Shown here in pieces: positions 1-6,117 of a DNA stretch of 6,353 nucleotides. Made by a program: the position numbers and the translations under genes. Positions within the stretch are counted from its first letter, which is position 1; every line of letters begins with the position of its first letter. The notes below the pieces were generated by a model. That model ran no database searches. It was not told the DNA's origin and saw only the letters and a list, made by a program, of their open reading frames with translations. Origin of the DNA: JACRAR01 sp041665185 (GTDB lineage: Bacteria; Pseudomonadota; Gammaproteobacteria; Burkholderiales; Rhodocyclaceae); assembly GCA_041665185.1 (NCBI GenBank), contig JBAYJH010000279.1, positions 1 through 6,353 on the forward strand. Direction: 5' to 3'.

Positions 1-350
1 ATTCCAACGCTGTCGTATGTTCCGGGCGCATGGTGTTCGTCGCCGGCCAGGTCGGCTGGGATCCCCAGGAAGTGTTCCGCAGCGACGACCTGGTGGGGCA
101 GGTGCGCCAGTCATTGACCAACATCGTCGGCATCCTCGCCGAGGCCGGCGCCAAGCCGACGGACATCGTGCGCATGAACTGGTATCTGGCCGACCAGAAG
201 GAATACAACGCCCGCCTGGCGGAGATCGGCGCGGTGTATCAGGAACTCATCGGCCGCCATTACCCGGCGATGACGGCGCTACAGGTGGCCGGCTTCGTCG
301 AGGATGGCGCCAAGGTCGAGATCGAAGTCACGGCGATGTTGCCGGCTTGA
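1..350 (+). CDS. RidA/YjgF-YER057c-UK114 family protein, 5' end missing
   Basis: The reading frame is open from base 3 and ends at the TGA at 348-350. The codons before the internal ATG at 30 still read as family sequence (SNAVVCSGR, then MVFVAGQVGWDP), so the true start lies upstream and roughly 20-25 residues are missing. The body fits a RidA trimer subunit: the FVAGQ strand, the QVRQSLTNIVGILAEAG helix, and the C-terminal VEIEVTA strand. Archetypal RidA hydrolyses reactive enamine/imine intermediates from PLP enzymes and uses an Arg in a P-x-R-[ST] motif near the C-terminus. Here that motif reads PAMT, so the Arg is replaced by Met (codon 270-272). This places the protein in one of the Rid subgroups without the deaminase Arg, whose function is largely unknown. 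It lies upstream of the regulator in the same direction; a promoter candidate overlaps its stop codon, so it may belong to a separate transcript. Family assignment is secure; function is not. Confidence 0.88.
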   Translation, partial: SNAVVCSGRMVFVAGQVGWDPQEVFRSDDLVGQVRQSLTNIVGILAEAGAKPTDIVRMNWYLADQKEYNARLAEIGAVYQELIGRHYPAMTALQVAGFVEDGAKVEIEVTAMLPA

Positions 351-375
351 CCTTGCTCCGTCGAATGTATACAGT
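347..375 (+). promoter_or_regulatory. Candidate sigma-70 promoter of the GntR-led operon
   Basis: TTGACC at 347-352 matches five of six bases of the -35 consensus and overlaps the stop codon of the RidA-family gene. After a 17-base spacer comes TACAGT at 370-375, four of six for a -10 box. TATACA at 368-373 is an alternative -10 at 15-base spacing. Transcription would start near 382, leaving a leader of about 55 bases before the regulator start. The -10 overlaps a perfect palindrome, a typical arrangement for autorepression. This is a reading by eye without experimental support. Confidence 0.5.
366..373. promoter_or_regulatory. Candidate GntR/FCD operator, TGTATACA
   Basis: TGTATACA is a perfect 8-base palindrome. 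It contains the GT-N2-AC core expected for FadR-subfamily operators (general form t-x-GT-N(0-3)-AC-x-a). It overlaps the candidate -10 region and lies 62 bases upstream of the gene for a FadR-type regulator. I infer that this regulator binds here and represses its own operon until an effector, probably a pathway acid or acyl-CoA, releases it. Confidence 0.45.
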
Positions 376-393
376 ATCCACAGTGCTGCGGAT
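376..393. repeat. Imperfect 18-base inverted repeat near the predicted transcription start
   Basis: ATCCACAG-TG-CTGCGGAT has 8-base arms with seven of eight positions complementary around a 2-base centre. It lies directly after the candidate -10 box and would cover the predicted transcription start. It could be a second operator, or the end of a composite operator with TGTATACA. It could also be chance, since short inverted repeats are common in GC-rich DNA. Confidence 0.3.
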
Positions 394-426
394 GGCGGGA
401 TTCGATCCCTGTCCCGGAGCTTTCCC

Positions 427-435
427 AGGAAGAGG
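427..435 (+). promoter_or_regulatory. Shine-Dalgarno region serving two possible GntR starts
   Basis: AGGAAGAGG ends immediately before ATG 436. For ATG 436 the AGGA part is spaced by 5 bases. For the in-frame ATG 445 the GAGG part is spaced by 9 bases. Both starts are plausible, so the regulator is 237 or 234 residues. The frame stays open upstream to 304, but that part overlaps the RidA-family gene and the promoter candidate, so it is not used. Confidence 0.55.
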
Positions 436-1149
436 ATGGTCTCCATGCTGAAACCCGTCGAACGGCCCCGCGCCCTGGGTGACCAGGTGTACCAGACCCT
501 GCGGGCGAACGTCCGCAACGGCAAGATCCTGCCCGGCCAGGCCTTGCAGGAAGTCCAGTTGGCTGCGCAACTGGGGGTGTCGCGCACGCCGGTGCGCGAG
601 GCGCTGACGCGACTGGCCAGCGACGGCCTGGTGACGGCGGACGGGCGCAGCTTCGTGGTACCGTCGCTGACTCTGGCCGACGTCGACGACATCTACGAAG
701 TGCGCGGCCTGCTGGAGCCGGAAGCCTTGCGCCGCATCGCCGCGCAGACCAGCAACGCGGTAGTGCGCGCGCCGCTGATGAAAGCGCTCGAAGCCAGCAT
801 GGCGGCGCACAAGGCCGGCGACAACGAGGCCTTCATGGACGCCAACGCCCATTTCCGTTCGGCCTGGCTGGCGCTGGTGCCGAATCCGCGCCTGGTGCAC
901 GCCGTCGAGCTGTACGCCGATCACGTGCAACATCTTCGCGCCCTGACCCTGAACGACGCCAAGGTGCGCAATGTGGTGCTGGGCGGATTGAAGCGCATCT
1001 CCAAGGCGCTGATCGCCGGCGATGGCGATGCGGCCGCACTGGCCATGCACGACCACCTGCTGCAAGCCAAGCATGCCTTCATCGCCGCGGTCGGCCTGCG
1101 CAGCCCGACGGCGGCGTCCAAGGCCGCGAAAGGAGCCAAGTCGAAATGA
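436..1149 (+). CDS. GntR-family transcriptional regulator, FadR subfamily (FCD domain)
   Basis: The predicted cytoplasmic protein has 237 residues, normal for the family. Residues about 12-75 form the winged helix-turn-helix, with the hallmark LGVSRTPVREAL (recognition helix about 49-61). Residues about 80-225 form the all-helical FCD ligand-binding domain, opened by the VRGLLEPEALRRIA helix. The FCD metal site normally uses Asp, His four residues later, and two further His. Here D135, H139 and H207 fit by spacing, but the third position is Leu (L185, in GGLKRISKAL, where EHRAI-type sequence is usual). Metal binding may therefore be altered. The C-terminus ends in a Lys/Ala-rich tail. The gene overlaps the thiolase gene by 4 bases and should be co-translated with it. 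FadR-type regulators usually respond to carboxylic acids or acyl-CoAs. I infer control of this operon, probably through TGTATACA upstream. The effector is unknown. Confidence 0.93.
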   Translation: MVSMLKPVERPRALGDQVYQTLRANVRNGKILPGQALQEVQLAAQLGVSRTPVREALTRLASDGLVTADGRSFVVPSLTLADVDDIYEVRGLLEPEALRRIAAQTSNAVVRAPLMKALEASMAAHKAGDNEAFMDANAHFRSAWLALVPNPRLVHAVELYADHVQHLRALTLNDAKVRNVVLGGLKRISKALIAGDGDAAALAMHDHLLQAKHAFIAAVGLRSPTAASKAAKGAKSK

Positions 1150-2351
1150 ACTACAAAGCGGAAATCCCCTACGGCGCCTACTGGAGCACGCCTTTCGTCC
1201 GTTGGCAGGGCAGCTTCGCCCACCTCCACAGCGTCGAGTTCGCCGCCCATGTGGCGCGCCAGGAACTGGCGAAGCGCAAGATCGATCCCAAGCGTTTCGA
1301 CCACGGCGTGCTGGGGTTTTCGGTGCCGCAAAAGCATTCCTTTTACGGTCTGCCCTGGCTCACCGGCCTGGCCGGTGCCTCCCAGGCCGGCGGGCCGACG
1401 CTGATGCAGGCCTGCGCCACCGGCGTGCGCACCCTGCTGGCGGCGGCGCAGGAGGTCGAGGTCGGCATGGCGACGACGGCGCTGGTGGTCAATTGCGACC
1501 GCACCTCGAACGGACCTCACCTCTACTACCCGAACCCGAAAGGCCCGGGCGGCACGGGCGTGGCCGAGGACTGGGTGATGGAAAACTTCGGCTACGATCC
1601 GCTGGGCGGCCATTCGATGTTGAAGACCGCCGAGACCGTGGCCGCCGACCATGGCATCGCCACCGCCCAGCAGCATGAGGTGGTGCTGCGCCGCGAGCAG
1701 CAATACCGCCAGGCACTGGAGAACGACTCGGCCTTCCTGCGGCGTTTCATGACGCTGCCATTCGACGTGCCGGCCGCCAATTTCAAGAAGTCACTGTCCT
1801 CGCTGGCCGGCGATGAAGGCATCAGCCACTCGACGCCCGAGGGACTGGCCAAGCTCAGGCCGGTGATGGAAAGCGGCACGGTGACTTTCGGCGGCCAGAC
1901 GCATCCGGCAGACGGCAACGCGGGCATCGTCGTGACCAGCCGCGAGGTGGCGCGCGAACTGTCCAGCAATCCGAAGATCGCGGTGCGCCTGCACGGCTTC
2001 GGCCAGGCCCGCGTGGCCCTGGCGCGCATGCCCGAAGCCACGGTGCCGGCCGCCAAGGCCGCGCTGGCGCAAGCGGGAAAAACGATCAAGGACATGGCGG
2101 CGATCAAGACCCATAACCCGTTCGCGGTAAATGACCTGTACTTCGCCGCACAGACCGGCGCCGACCTGATGAACATGAACAACTTCGGCTGCTCGCTGGT
2201 CTGGGGCCATCCCCAGGCGCCGATGGGCACCCGCGCCATCATCGAAGTGATCGAGGAACTGGCCATGCGCGGCGGCGGTTTCGGGCTGTTCACCGGTTGC
2301 GCCGCTGGCGATTCAGCGATGGCGGTGGTGCTGGAAGTGTGCGATGCATAA
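1146..2351 (+). CDS. Thiolase-family acyl-CoA acyltransferase, probably degradative
   Basis: The product has 401 residues, the usual length for a thiolase. The start ATG overlaps the regulator's stop (ATGA) and is preceded by AAAGGAG at 1129-1135 with 10 bases of spacing. Catalytic positions match biosynthetic thiolase of Zoogloea (C89, N316, H348, C378) in spacing: nucleophile C90 in MQACATG, HNPFA at 323-327, H355 in WGHPQAPMG, and acid/base C385 in TGCAAGD. The N-terminal STPFVRWQGSF resembles the RTPFG motif of catabolic thiolases. Variant loops (CAAGD instead of C-x-G-x-G, GHPQAPMG instead of GHPxGxSG) mark a divergent subfamily. Next to a CoA ligase and a carboxylase, the likely reaction is CoA-dependent cleavage of a 3-oxoacyl-CoA to acetyl-CoA and a shortened acyl-CoA. 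Many SCP2-type thiolases depend on a DUF35 OB-fold partner, and none is seen here. Family is certain; substrate and direction are inferred. Confidence 0.92.
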   Translation: MNYKAEIPYGAYWSTPFVRWQGSFAHLHSVEFAAHVARQELAKRKIDPKRFDHGVLGFSVPQKHSFYGLPWLTGLAGASQAGGPTLMQACATGVRTLLAAAQEVEVGMATTALVVNCDRTSNGPHLYYPNPKGPGGTGVAEDWVMENFGYDPLGGHSMLKTAETVAADHGIATAQQHEVVLRREQQYRQALENDSAFLRRFMTLPFDVPAANFKKSLSSLAGDEGISHSTPEGLAKLRPVMESGTVTFGGQTHPADGNAGIVVTSREVARELSSNPKIAVRLHGFGQARVALARMPEATVPAAKAALAQAGKTIKDMAAIKTHNPFAVNDLYFAAQTGADLMNMNNFGCSLVWGHPQAPMGTRAIIEVIEELAMRGGGFGLFTGCAAGDSAMAVVLEVCDA

Positions 2352-2352
2352 G

Positions 2353-2393
2353 CTGTTCCGCTCTCGACAAGAGAGGCACGGCTATCGGAACAG
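2353..2393. repeat. Nested inverted repeat just after the thiolase stop codon
   Basis: An outer perfect 8-base stem (CTGTTCCG at 2353-2360, CGGAACAG at 2386-2393) encloses an inner 5-base hairpin (CTCTC at 2361-2365, GAGAG at 2371-2375, loop GACAA). Ten unpaired bases (2376-2385) remain on the 3' side. It begins two bases after the stop codon. No T-run follows, so it does not look like an intrinsic terminator. It could stabilise the upstream mRNA, modulate expression between thiolase and ligase, or be part of a small repeat element together with the hairpin that follows. Confidence 0.5.
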
Positions 2394-2398
2394 GAATG

Positions 2399-2440
2399 CC
2401 CCCTCCCCTTCAAGGGGAGGGCTGGGGTGGGGATGGGTTT
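2399..2440. repeat. G/C-skewed hairpin repeat resembling a dispersed genomic repeat
   Basis: CCCTCCCCT at 2401-2409 pairs perfectly with AGGGGAGGG at 2413-2421 around a 3-base loop. It is followed by the very G-rich tail CTGGGGTGGGGATGGGTTT (2422-2440). This composition, C-runs then a hairpin then GGGGTGGGGATGGG, resembles short non-coding repeats that I recall as dispersed through intergenic regions of many proteobacterial genomes. That resemblance is from memory and has not been searched. The element runs to within four bases of the preferred ligase start. It contains two possible in-frame start codons, GTG 2427 and ATG 2433, and provides the only purine-rich ribosome-binding sequence (AAGGGGAGGG, 2412-2421; GGGG runs at 2424-2432). 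Confidence 0.55.
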
Positions 2441-2444
2441 GAAA

Positions 2445-3977
2445 ATGGACCTGAGTACCTGGATCGTACGCAATGCCCGGTTGATGCCCGACAAGCCGGC
2501 GATCCGCTTTCCCGGACGCGAGGATCTCAGCTATGCGGCGCTGGCCGCCCTGGTGGAGCAACTGGCGGCGGCCCTGGCGGCGCGCGGCGTGAAGCGCCAC
2601 GGCTGCGTCGCCTATCTCGGCTACAACAGCCCAGAAATGCTGGCGTTGCTGTTTGCCTGCGCCCGCCTCGGCGCCCTGTTCATGCCGCTCAACTGGCGGC
2701 TGGCGGGTCCGGAACACCGGCAGATGCTGGCGGATTGTCCGCCCGCGGTGCTGCTGGTGGAAGCGCCCTTCGTCGCCCAGACGGAACTATGCCGCGCCGG
2801 CCTCGGCGACATGAGCCTGGTGTCTTTCGGCGAGACGCCGACTGGCTGGATTTCCTACCGCGAGTTCCTGGCCGCAGGGCAGGGCAGGGCGCCGCGCGAC
2901 CCCGAAGTCGGCGGCGCCACGCCGCTGCTGATCTGCTACACCTCGGGCTCGACCGGCAAACCCAAGGGCGTGGTGCTACCCCAGGAGGCCCTGGCCTGCA
3001 ACGCGGCCAACAGCGTCGACATGCACGGGCTGACGGCGGACGACCGTATCCTCACCACGTTGCCGCTGTTCCACGTCGGCGGCCTCAACATCCTGACTAC
3101 GCCGGCACTGCAAGCCGGCTGCACGGTGGTGCTGCATCCGCGCTTCGATCCCGAGGCGGCGCTGGCCGCCATCGAGCGCGAGCGCATCACCCTGACCGTC
3201 GTGGTGCCTGCCGTCATGGACGCGCTGATGGCGCTGCCGCGCTGGCCGAGCGCCGATATCTCCAGCCTGCGCATGTTCAGCATCGGCTCCAGCATCGTGC
3301 CCGAGCGCCTGATCCATGCGTCGCATGCGCGGGGCGTACCCATGGTGCAGGTGTATGGTTCGACCGAGACCTGCCCGATCGCCATCTACCAGAAGGTCGA
3401 CGATGCGCGCACCAAGGTCGGCTCCATCGGCCGGCCGGGCGCCTACTGCCAGGCGCGCATCGTGGACGACGCCGGCAATCCGGCGCCGCCTGGCGTCATC
3501 GGGGAGATTCAGGTCAAGGGCGCCAACGTCATGAGCGGTTATTGGCGGGCGCCGCAGACCACCGCCGAGGCCCTGGTCGACGGCTGGTTCCACAGCGGCG
3601 ATATGGGACACGCGGATGCCGACGGCTTCATGTTCGTGGACGGCCGGCGCAAGGAAATGATCATTTCCGGCGGCGAGAACATCTATCCCGCCGAGATCGA
3701 AAATGTCCTGATCGAGTGCGAAGCCATCGCCGAGGCGGCGGTGGTCGGGCGTCCCGACCGGCGCTGGGGCGAGAGCGTGGTTGCCGTGGTGGTGCCGAAG
3801 GACGGCGCCAGCCTGAGCCGGGAACAGGTGCTGAAGCTGTTCGAGGGGCGCATCGCCCGCTACAAGCATCCCAAGGACGTGGTGTTCGTCGGCGAGCTGC
3901 CGAAGACCGCCCTGGGCAAGGTGCGCAAGGAAGAAGTGCGCAACCTGGCGAACCGGGAAGAATTATGCAAACAATGA
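2445..3977 (+). CDS. AMP-forming acyl-CoA synthetase (ANL superfamily), putative 3-oxoacid-CoA ligase
   Basis: The product has 510 residues from ATG 2445, normal for medium/aromatic acyl-CoA ligases. This start gives the conserved beginning MDLSTWIVRNARLMPDKPAI; GTG 2427 and ATG 2433 lie inside the G-rich repeat and would only add MGMGLK. All core motifs are present: the ATP loop YTSGSTGKPKG (165-175), PLFHVGGLN with H210, YGSTE (304-308), the ribose-binding Asp in HSGDMG (D386), the hinge DGRRKEMI (R401-K403), GGENIYP, and the C-terminal adenylation Lys in TALGKVRK (K492). The enzyme should activate a carboxylic acid through an acyl-AMP to its CoA thioester in the cytoplasm. Its place between thiolase and carboxylase genes suggests that the acid is the 3-oxoacid made by the carboxylase, the role Bal (benzoylacetate-CoA ligase) plays in acetophenone degradation. 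It ends 13 bases before the HyuA gene. Enzyme class is secure; substrate is inferred. Confidence 0.94.
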   Translation: MDLSTWIVRNARLMPDKPAIRFPGREDLSYAALAALVEQLAAALAARGVKRHGCVAYLGYNSPEMLALLFACARLGALFMPLNWRLAGPEHRQMLADCPPAVLLVEAPFVAQTELCRAGLGDMSLVSFGETPTGWISYREFLAAGQGRAPRDPEVGGATPLLICYTSGSTGKPKGVVLPQEALACNAANSVDMHGLTADDRILTTLPLFHVGGLNILTTPALQAGCTVVLHPRFDPEAALAAIERERITLTVVVPAVMDALMALPRWPSADISSLRMFSIGSSIVPERLIHASHARGVPMVQVYGSTETCPIAIYQKVDDARTKVGSIGRPGAYCQARIVDDAGNPAPPGVIGEIQVKGANVMSGYWRAPQTTAEALVDGWFHSGDMGHADADGFMFVDGRRKEMIISGGENIYPAEIENVLIECEAIAEAAVVGRPDRRWGESVVAVVVPKDGASLSREQVLKLFEGRIARYKHPKDVVFVGELPKTALGKVRKEEVRNLANREELCKQ

Positions 3978-3990
3978 TGGAGAGCCAGCC

Positions 3991-6117
3991 ATGGCGCTAA
4001 AGATCGGCATCGACGTCGGCGGCACCTTCACCGACCTGGTCGTCACCCGCGACGGGGCGGAACCGTCGATCTACAAGACGCTGTCGACGCCGGCCGATCC
4101 GTCGATCGCCTTCGTCAACGGCCTCACCGACATCGCCGCCAGCATGAACCCGCCGCTGTCGCTGGCAGCCTTCGCGGCGACCATCGATGTCATCGTGCAT
4201 GGCACCACGGTCACCACCAATGCCACGCTGACCAGTACCGGCGCCAAGTGCGGGCTGCTCACCACCCAGGGCGTGCGCGATGCCCTGGAGATGCGCCGCG
4301 GCATCCGCGAGGAGCAGTACAACAACCGCTATACCAACGTCAAGCCGCTGGTGTCGCGGCATCTGCGCGCCGGTATCGAAGGCCGCATGGATCGCAACGG
4401 CCGCGAGTCGGCACCCCTCAAGCTCGACCAGGTCAAGCAGGCGATCGAGATGTTCAAGCGCGAGGATGTACAGGCGGTGTCGATCTGCTTCATGAACTCC
4501 TTCGCCAACCCGGCTCACGAACAGGCCGCCGCCGAATTGGTGCGGAAGGAATTGCCCGGCGCCTACCTGAGCGTGTCTACCGATGTGCTGCCGTCGATCC
4601 GCTTCTACGAACGGATCAGCACCACCGCGTTGAACTCCTATGTCGGCCCCAAGCTCAACCACTACCTCGATCAATTGGTCGGGCGCCTCAAGCAGATCGG
4701 CTTCCACGGCCTGCTGCTGATCATGCAGTCCAACGGCGGCGTGATCTCGCCGCAGCTGGCGCGCGACAAGGCGGCATTGACCCTGCTCTCCGGCCCGGCC
4801 GGCGGTCCGGCGGCGGGCCTGTTCTATACGCGGGTGCATGGCCAGAACAAGTGCATCGTCACCGACATGGGCGGGACCAGTTTCGAGGCCTCGGTGGCGG
4901 TGGACAGTCCGATGATCAAGAACGACGGCGAGATCGCCCGCCACAAGATCGCCCTGCCGATGCTGGACATCCACACCATCGGCGCGGGCGGCGGCTCGAT
5001 TGGCTGGCTCGACGAAGGCGGCATGCTGCGCATGGGGCCGCAGAGCGCCGGCGCCGATCCCGGCCCGGCCTGCTACATGAAAGGCGGCACCTTGCCGACT
5101 ACCACCGACGCCAACGTGGTGCTGGGTTATCTCGACCCGGACTTCTTTGCCGGCGGCAAAATGAAACTGGACGTCGCCGCCGCGCGCCGCGCCATTGACG
5201 AGCATATCGCCAAACCGATGGGACTTTCGATCGAGGAGGCCGCCGCCGGCATGTACCGCGTCGCCTGCAACAACATGGCCCAGGGGGTGCGCGAGGTGAC
5301 CATCAAGCGCGGCTTCGATCCGCGCGAATTCCCCTTCATTCCGGCCGGCGGCGCCGGTCCGATCCATTCCTGCCTGATCTGCCAGGAACTGGAAATCCCC
5401 TTCCAGATCGTGCCGCGCGAGTCCTCGGTGCTGTGTGCCTTCGGCATGCTGATGAGCGAACTGAAGCATGATTTCGTGCGTACCTTCGTGGCGCGCCTGG
5501 AGGCCCTCGACTGGGGCCGGCTGGCAGCCGTCATCGACGACATGTCGCGCGACGGGGCGAGCCAGCTCACCGAGGAACGCATCCCGGAAAACCAGCGCCG
5601 CTATGAGGTCAAGCTCGACTGCCGCTACATCAAGCAATATCACGAAGTGTCCTTCGTCGTGGCACGCGACTTGATCGCCCGCGGCGACGCGGCCGGCATC
5701 GCCCGCGCCTTTCACGACGAGCACAATCGCCTCTACGGCTATTCGCTGGAACTGGAAAACTCGCCGGTGGAAATCATCAACGTGCGGGTGCAGGCCATCG
5801 GCCACACCGAACGACCGGCCTATCGCGAGAAGCCCTGGCTGGGCACGGATGTATCCGGTGCCTACAAAGGCAAGCGCAGCGCCTACATTCCCGAGACCAA
5901 GTCGTTCAAGGAGATTCCGCTCTATGACGGACATCTGATGGGCTACGGCAACCGCGTCGCCGGACCGGCGATGATCGAACAGGAAACAACCGCCATCTTC
6001 GTCAGTGCCTCGTATGACTGCGTGGTCGATGCCTACGGCTCCTTCGCCTTGTACCAGAAGGGCCGCGAGGACCTGGTGAAGGGCTGTCTGAGAAATGAAG
6101 AGGAGGTGGCGGCATGA
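3991..6117 (+). CDS. HyuA-type subunit of an ATP-dependent carboxylase/hydrolase (hydantoinase A, acetone/acetophenone carboxylase family)
   Basis: The product has 708 residues, typical of stand-alone HyuA proteins. ATG 3991 follows GGAGAG (3979-3984) by six bases. The N-terminal part has the ASKHA phosphate loop IGIDVGGTFTD (5-15) and GTTVTTNATL (71-80). SNGGV is followed by the second phosphate loop DMGGTSFEAS (292-301), GAGGGSIGW (331-339) with SAGADPGPACY, then TDANVVLGYLDP and PAGGAGPIHS (451-460). These are ATP-handling elements of hydantoinase A, 5-oxoprolinase and the ATP-dependent ketone carboxylases. In the second loop Glu299 stands where Asp is usual (T-[ST]-x-D), a conservative change. 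The family uses ATP to activate substrate and/or bicarbonate together with a HyuB partner, and the next gene encodes one. Beside a CoA ligase and a thiolase I infer a ketone carboxylase rather than a hydantoinase. The gene overlaps the HyuB gene by 4 bases. Confidence 0.92.
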   Translation: MALKIGIDVGGTFTDLVVTRDGAEPSIYKTLSTPADPSIAFVNGLTDIAASMNPPLSLAAFAATIDVIVHGTTVTTNATLTSTGAKCGLLTTQGVRDALEMRRGIREEQYNNRYTNVKPLVSRHLRAGIEGRMDRNGRESAPLKLDQVKQAIEMFKREDVQAVSICFMNSFANPAHEQAAAELVRKELPGAYLSVSTDVLPSIRFYERISTTALNSYVGPKLNHYLDQLVGRLKQIGFHGLLLIMQSNGGVISPQLARDKAALTLLSGPAGGPAAGLFYTRVHGQNKCIVTDMGGTSFEASVAVDSPMIKNDGEIARHKIALPMLDIHTIGAGGGSIGWLDEGGMLRMGPQSAGADPGPACYMKGGTLPTTTDANVVLGYLDPDFFAGGKMKLDVAAARRAIDEHIAKPMGLSIEEAAAGMYRVACNNMAQGVREVTIKRGFDPREFPFIPAGGAGPIHSCLICQELEIPFQIVPRESSVLCAFGMLMSELKHDFVRTFVARLEALDWGRLAAVIDDMSRDGASQLTEERIPENQRRYEVKLDCRYIKQYHEVSFVVARDLIARGDAAGIARAFHDEHNRLYGYSLELENSPVEIINVRVQAIGHTERPAYREKPWLGTDVSGAYKGKRSAYIPETKSFKEIPLYDGHLMGYGNRVAGPAMIEQETTAIFVSASYDCVVDAYGSFALYQKGREDLVKGCLRNEEEVAA
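6101..6107 (+). promoter_or_regulatory. Strong Shine-Dalgarno site inside the HyuA coding end
   Basis: AGGAGGT is the best ribosome-binding match in the window. It lies within the last codons of HyuA, six bases before ATG 6114. It fixes the HyuB start and suggests that HyuB is translated by re-initiation plus its own strong site. Confidence 0.7.

Noticed and set aside
397..409. GGGAT-TCG-ATCCC resembles a tRNA T-arm, possibly a tRNA remnant or attachment site
   Set aside because: The 7-base T-loop geometry does not fit with a paired stem, there is no acceptor or anticodon arm nearby, and no integrase gene is present.
304..435. N-terminal extension of the GntR frame back to ATG 304
   Set aside because: It would overlap the end of the RidA-family gene and the candidate promoter, is not GntR-like, and a good ribosome-binding site precedes ATG 436/445.
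2401..2421. Hairpin CCCTCCCCT/AGGGGAGGG as an intrinsic terminator of the thiolase transcript
   Set aside because: The stem is strong but is followed by a G-rich tail rather than a T-run, and the operon appears to continue into the ligase.
2297..4000. A 567-codon + strand frame overlapping the CoA ligase
   Set aside because: The alternative frame is Arg/Gly/Pro-rich without motifs, while the ligase frame carries every ANL core motif over the same bases.
3997..5934. A 645-codon open frame on the - strand covering most of the HyuA gene
   Set aside because: It is antisense to a gene with full HyuA motifs, its translation is low-complexity (rich in His, Arg, Ala, Gly and Val) with no recognisable domain, and long antisense frames are expected in GC-rich DNA.
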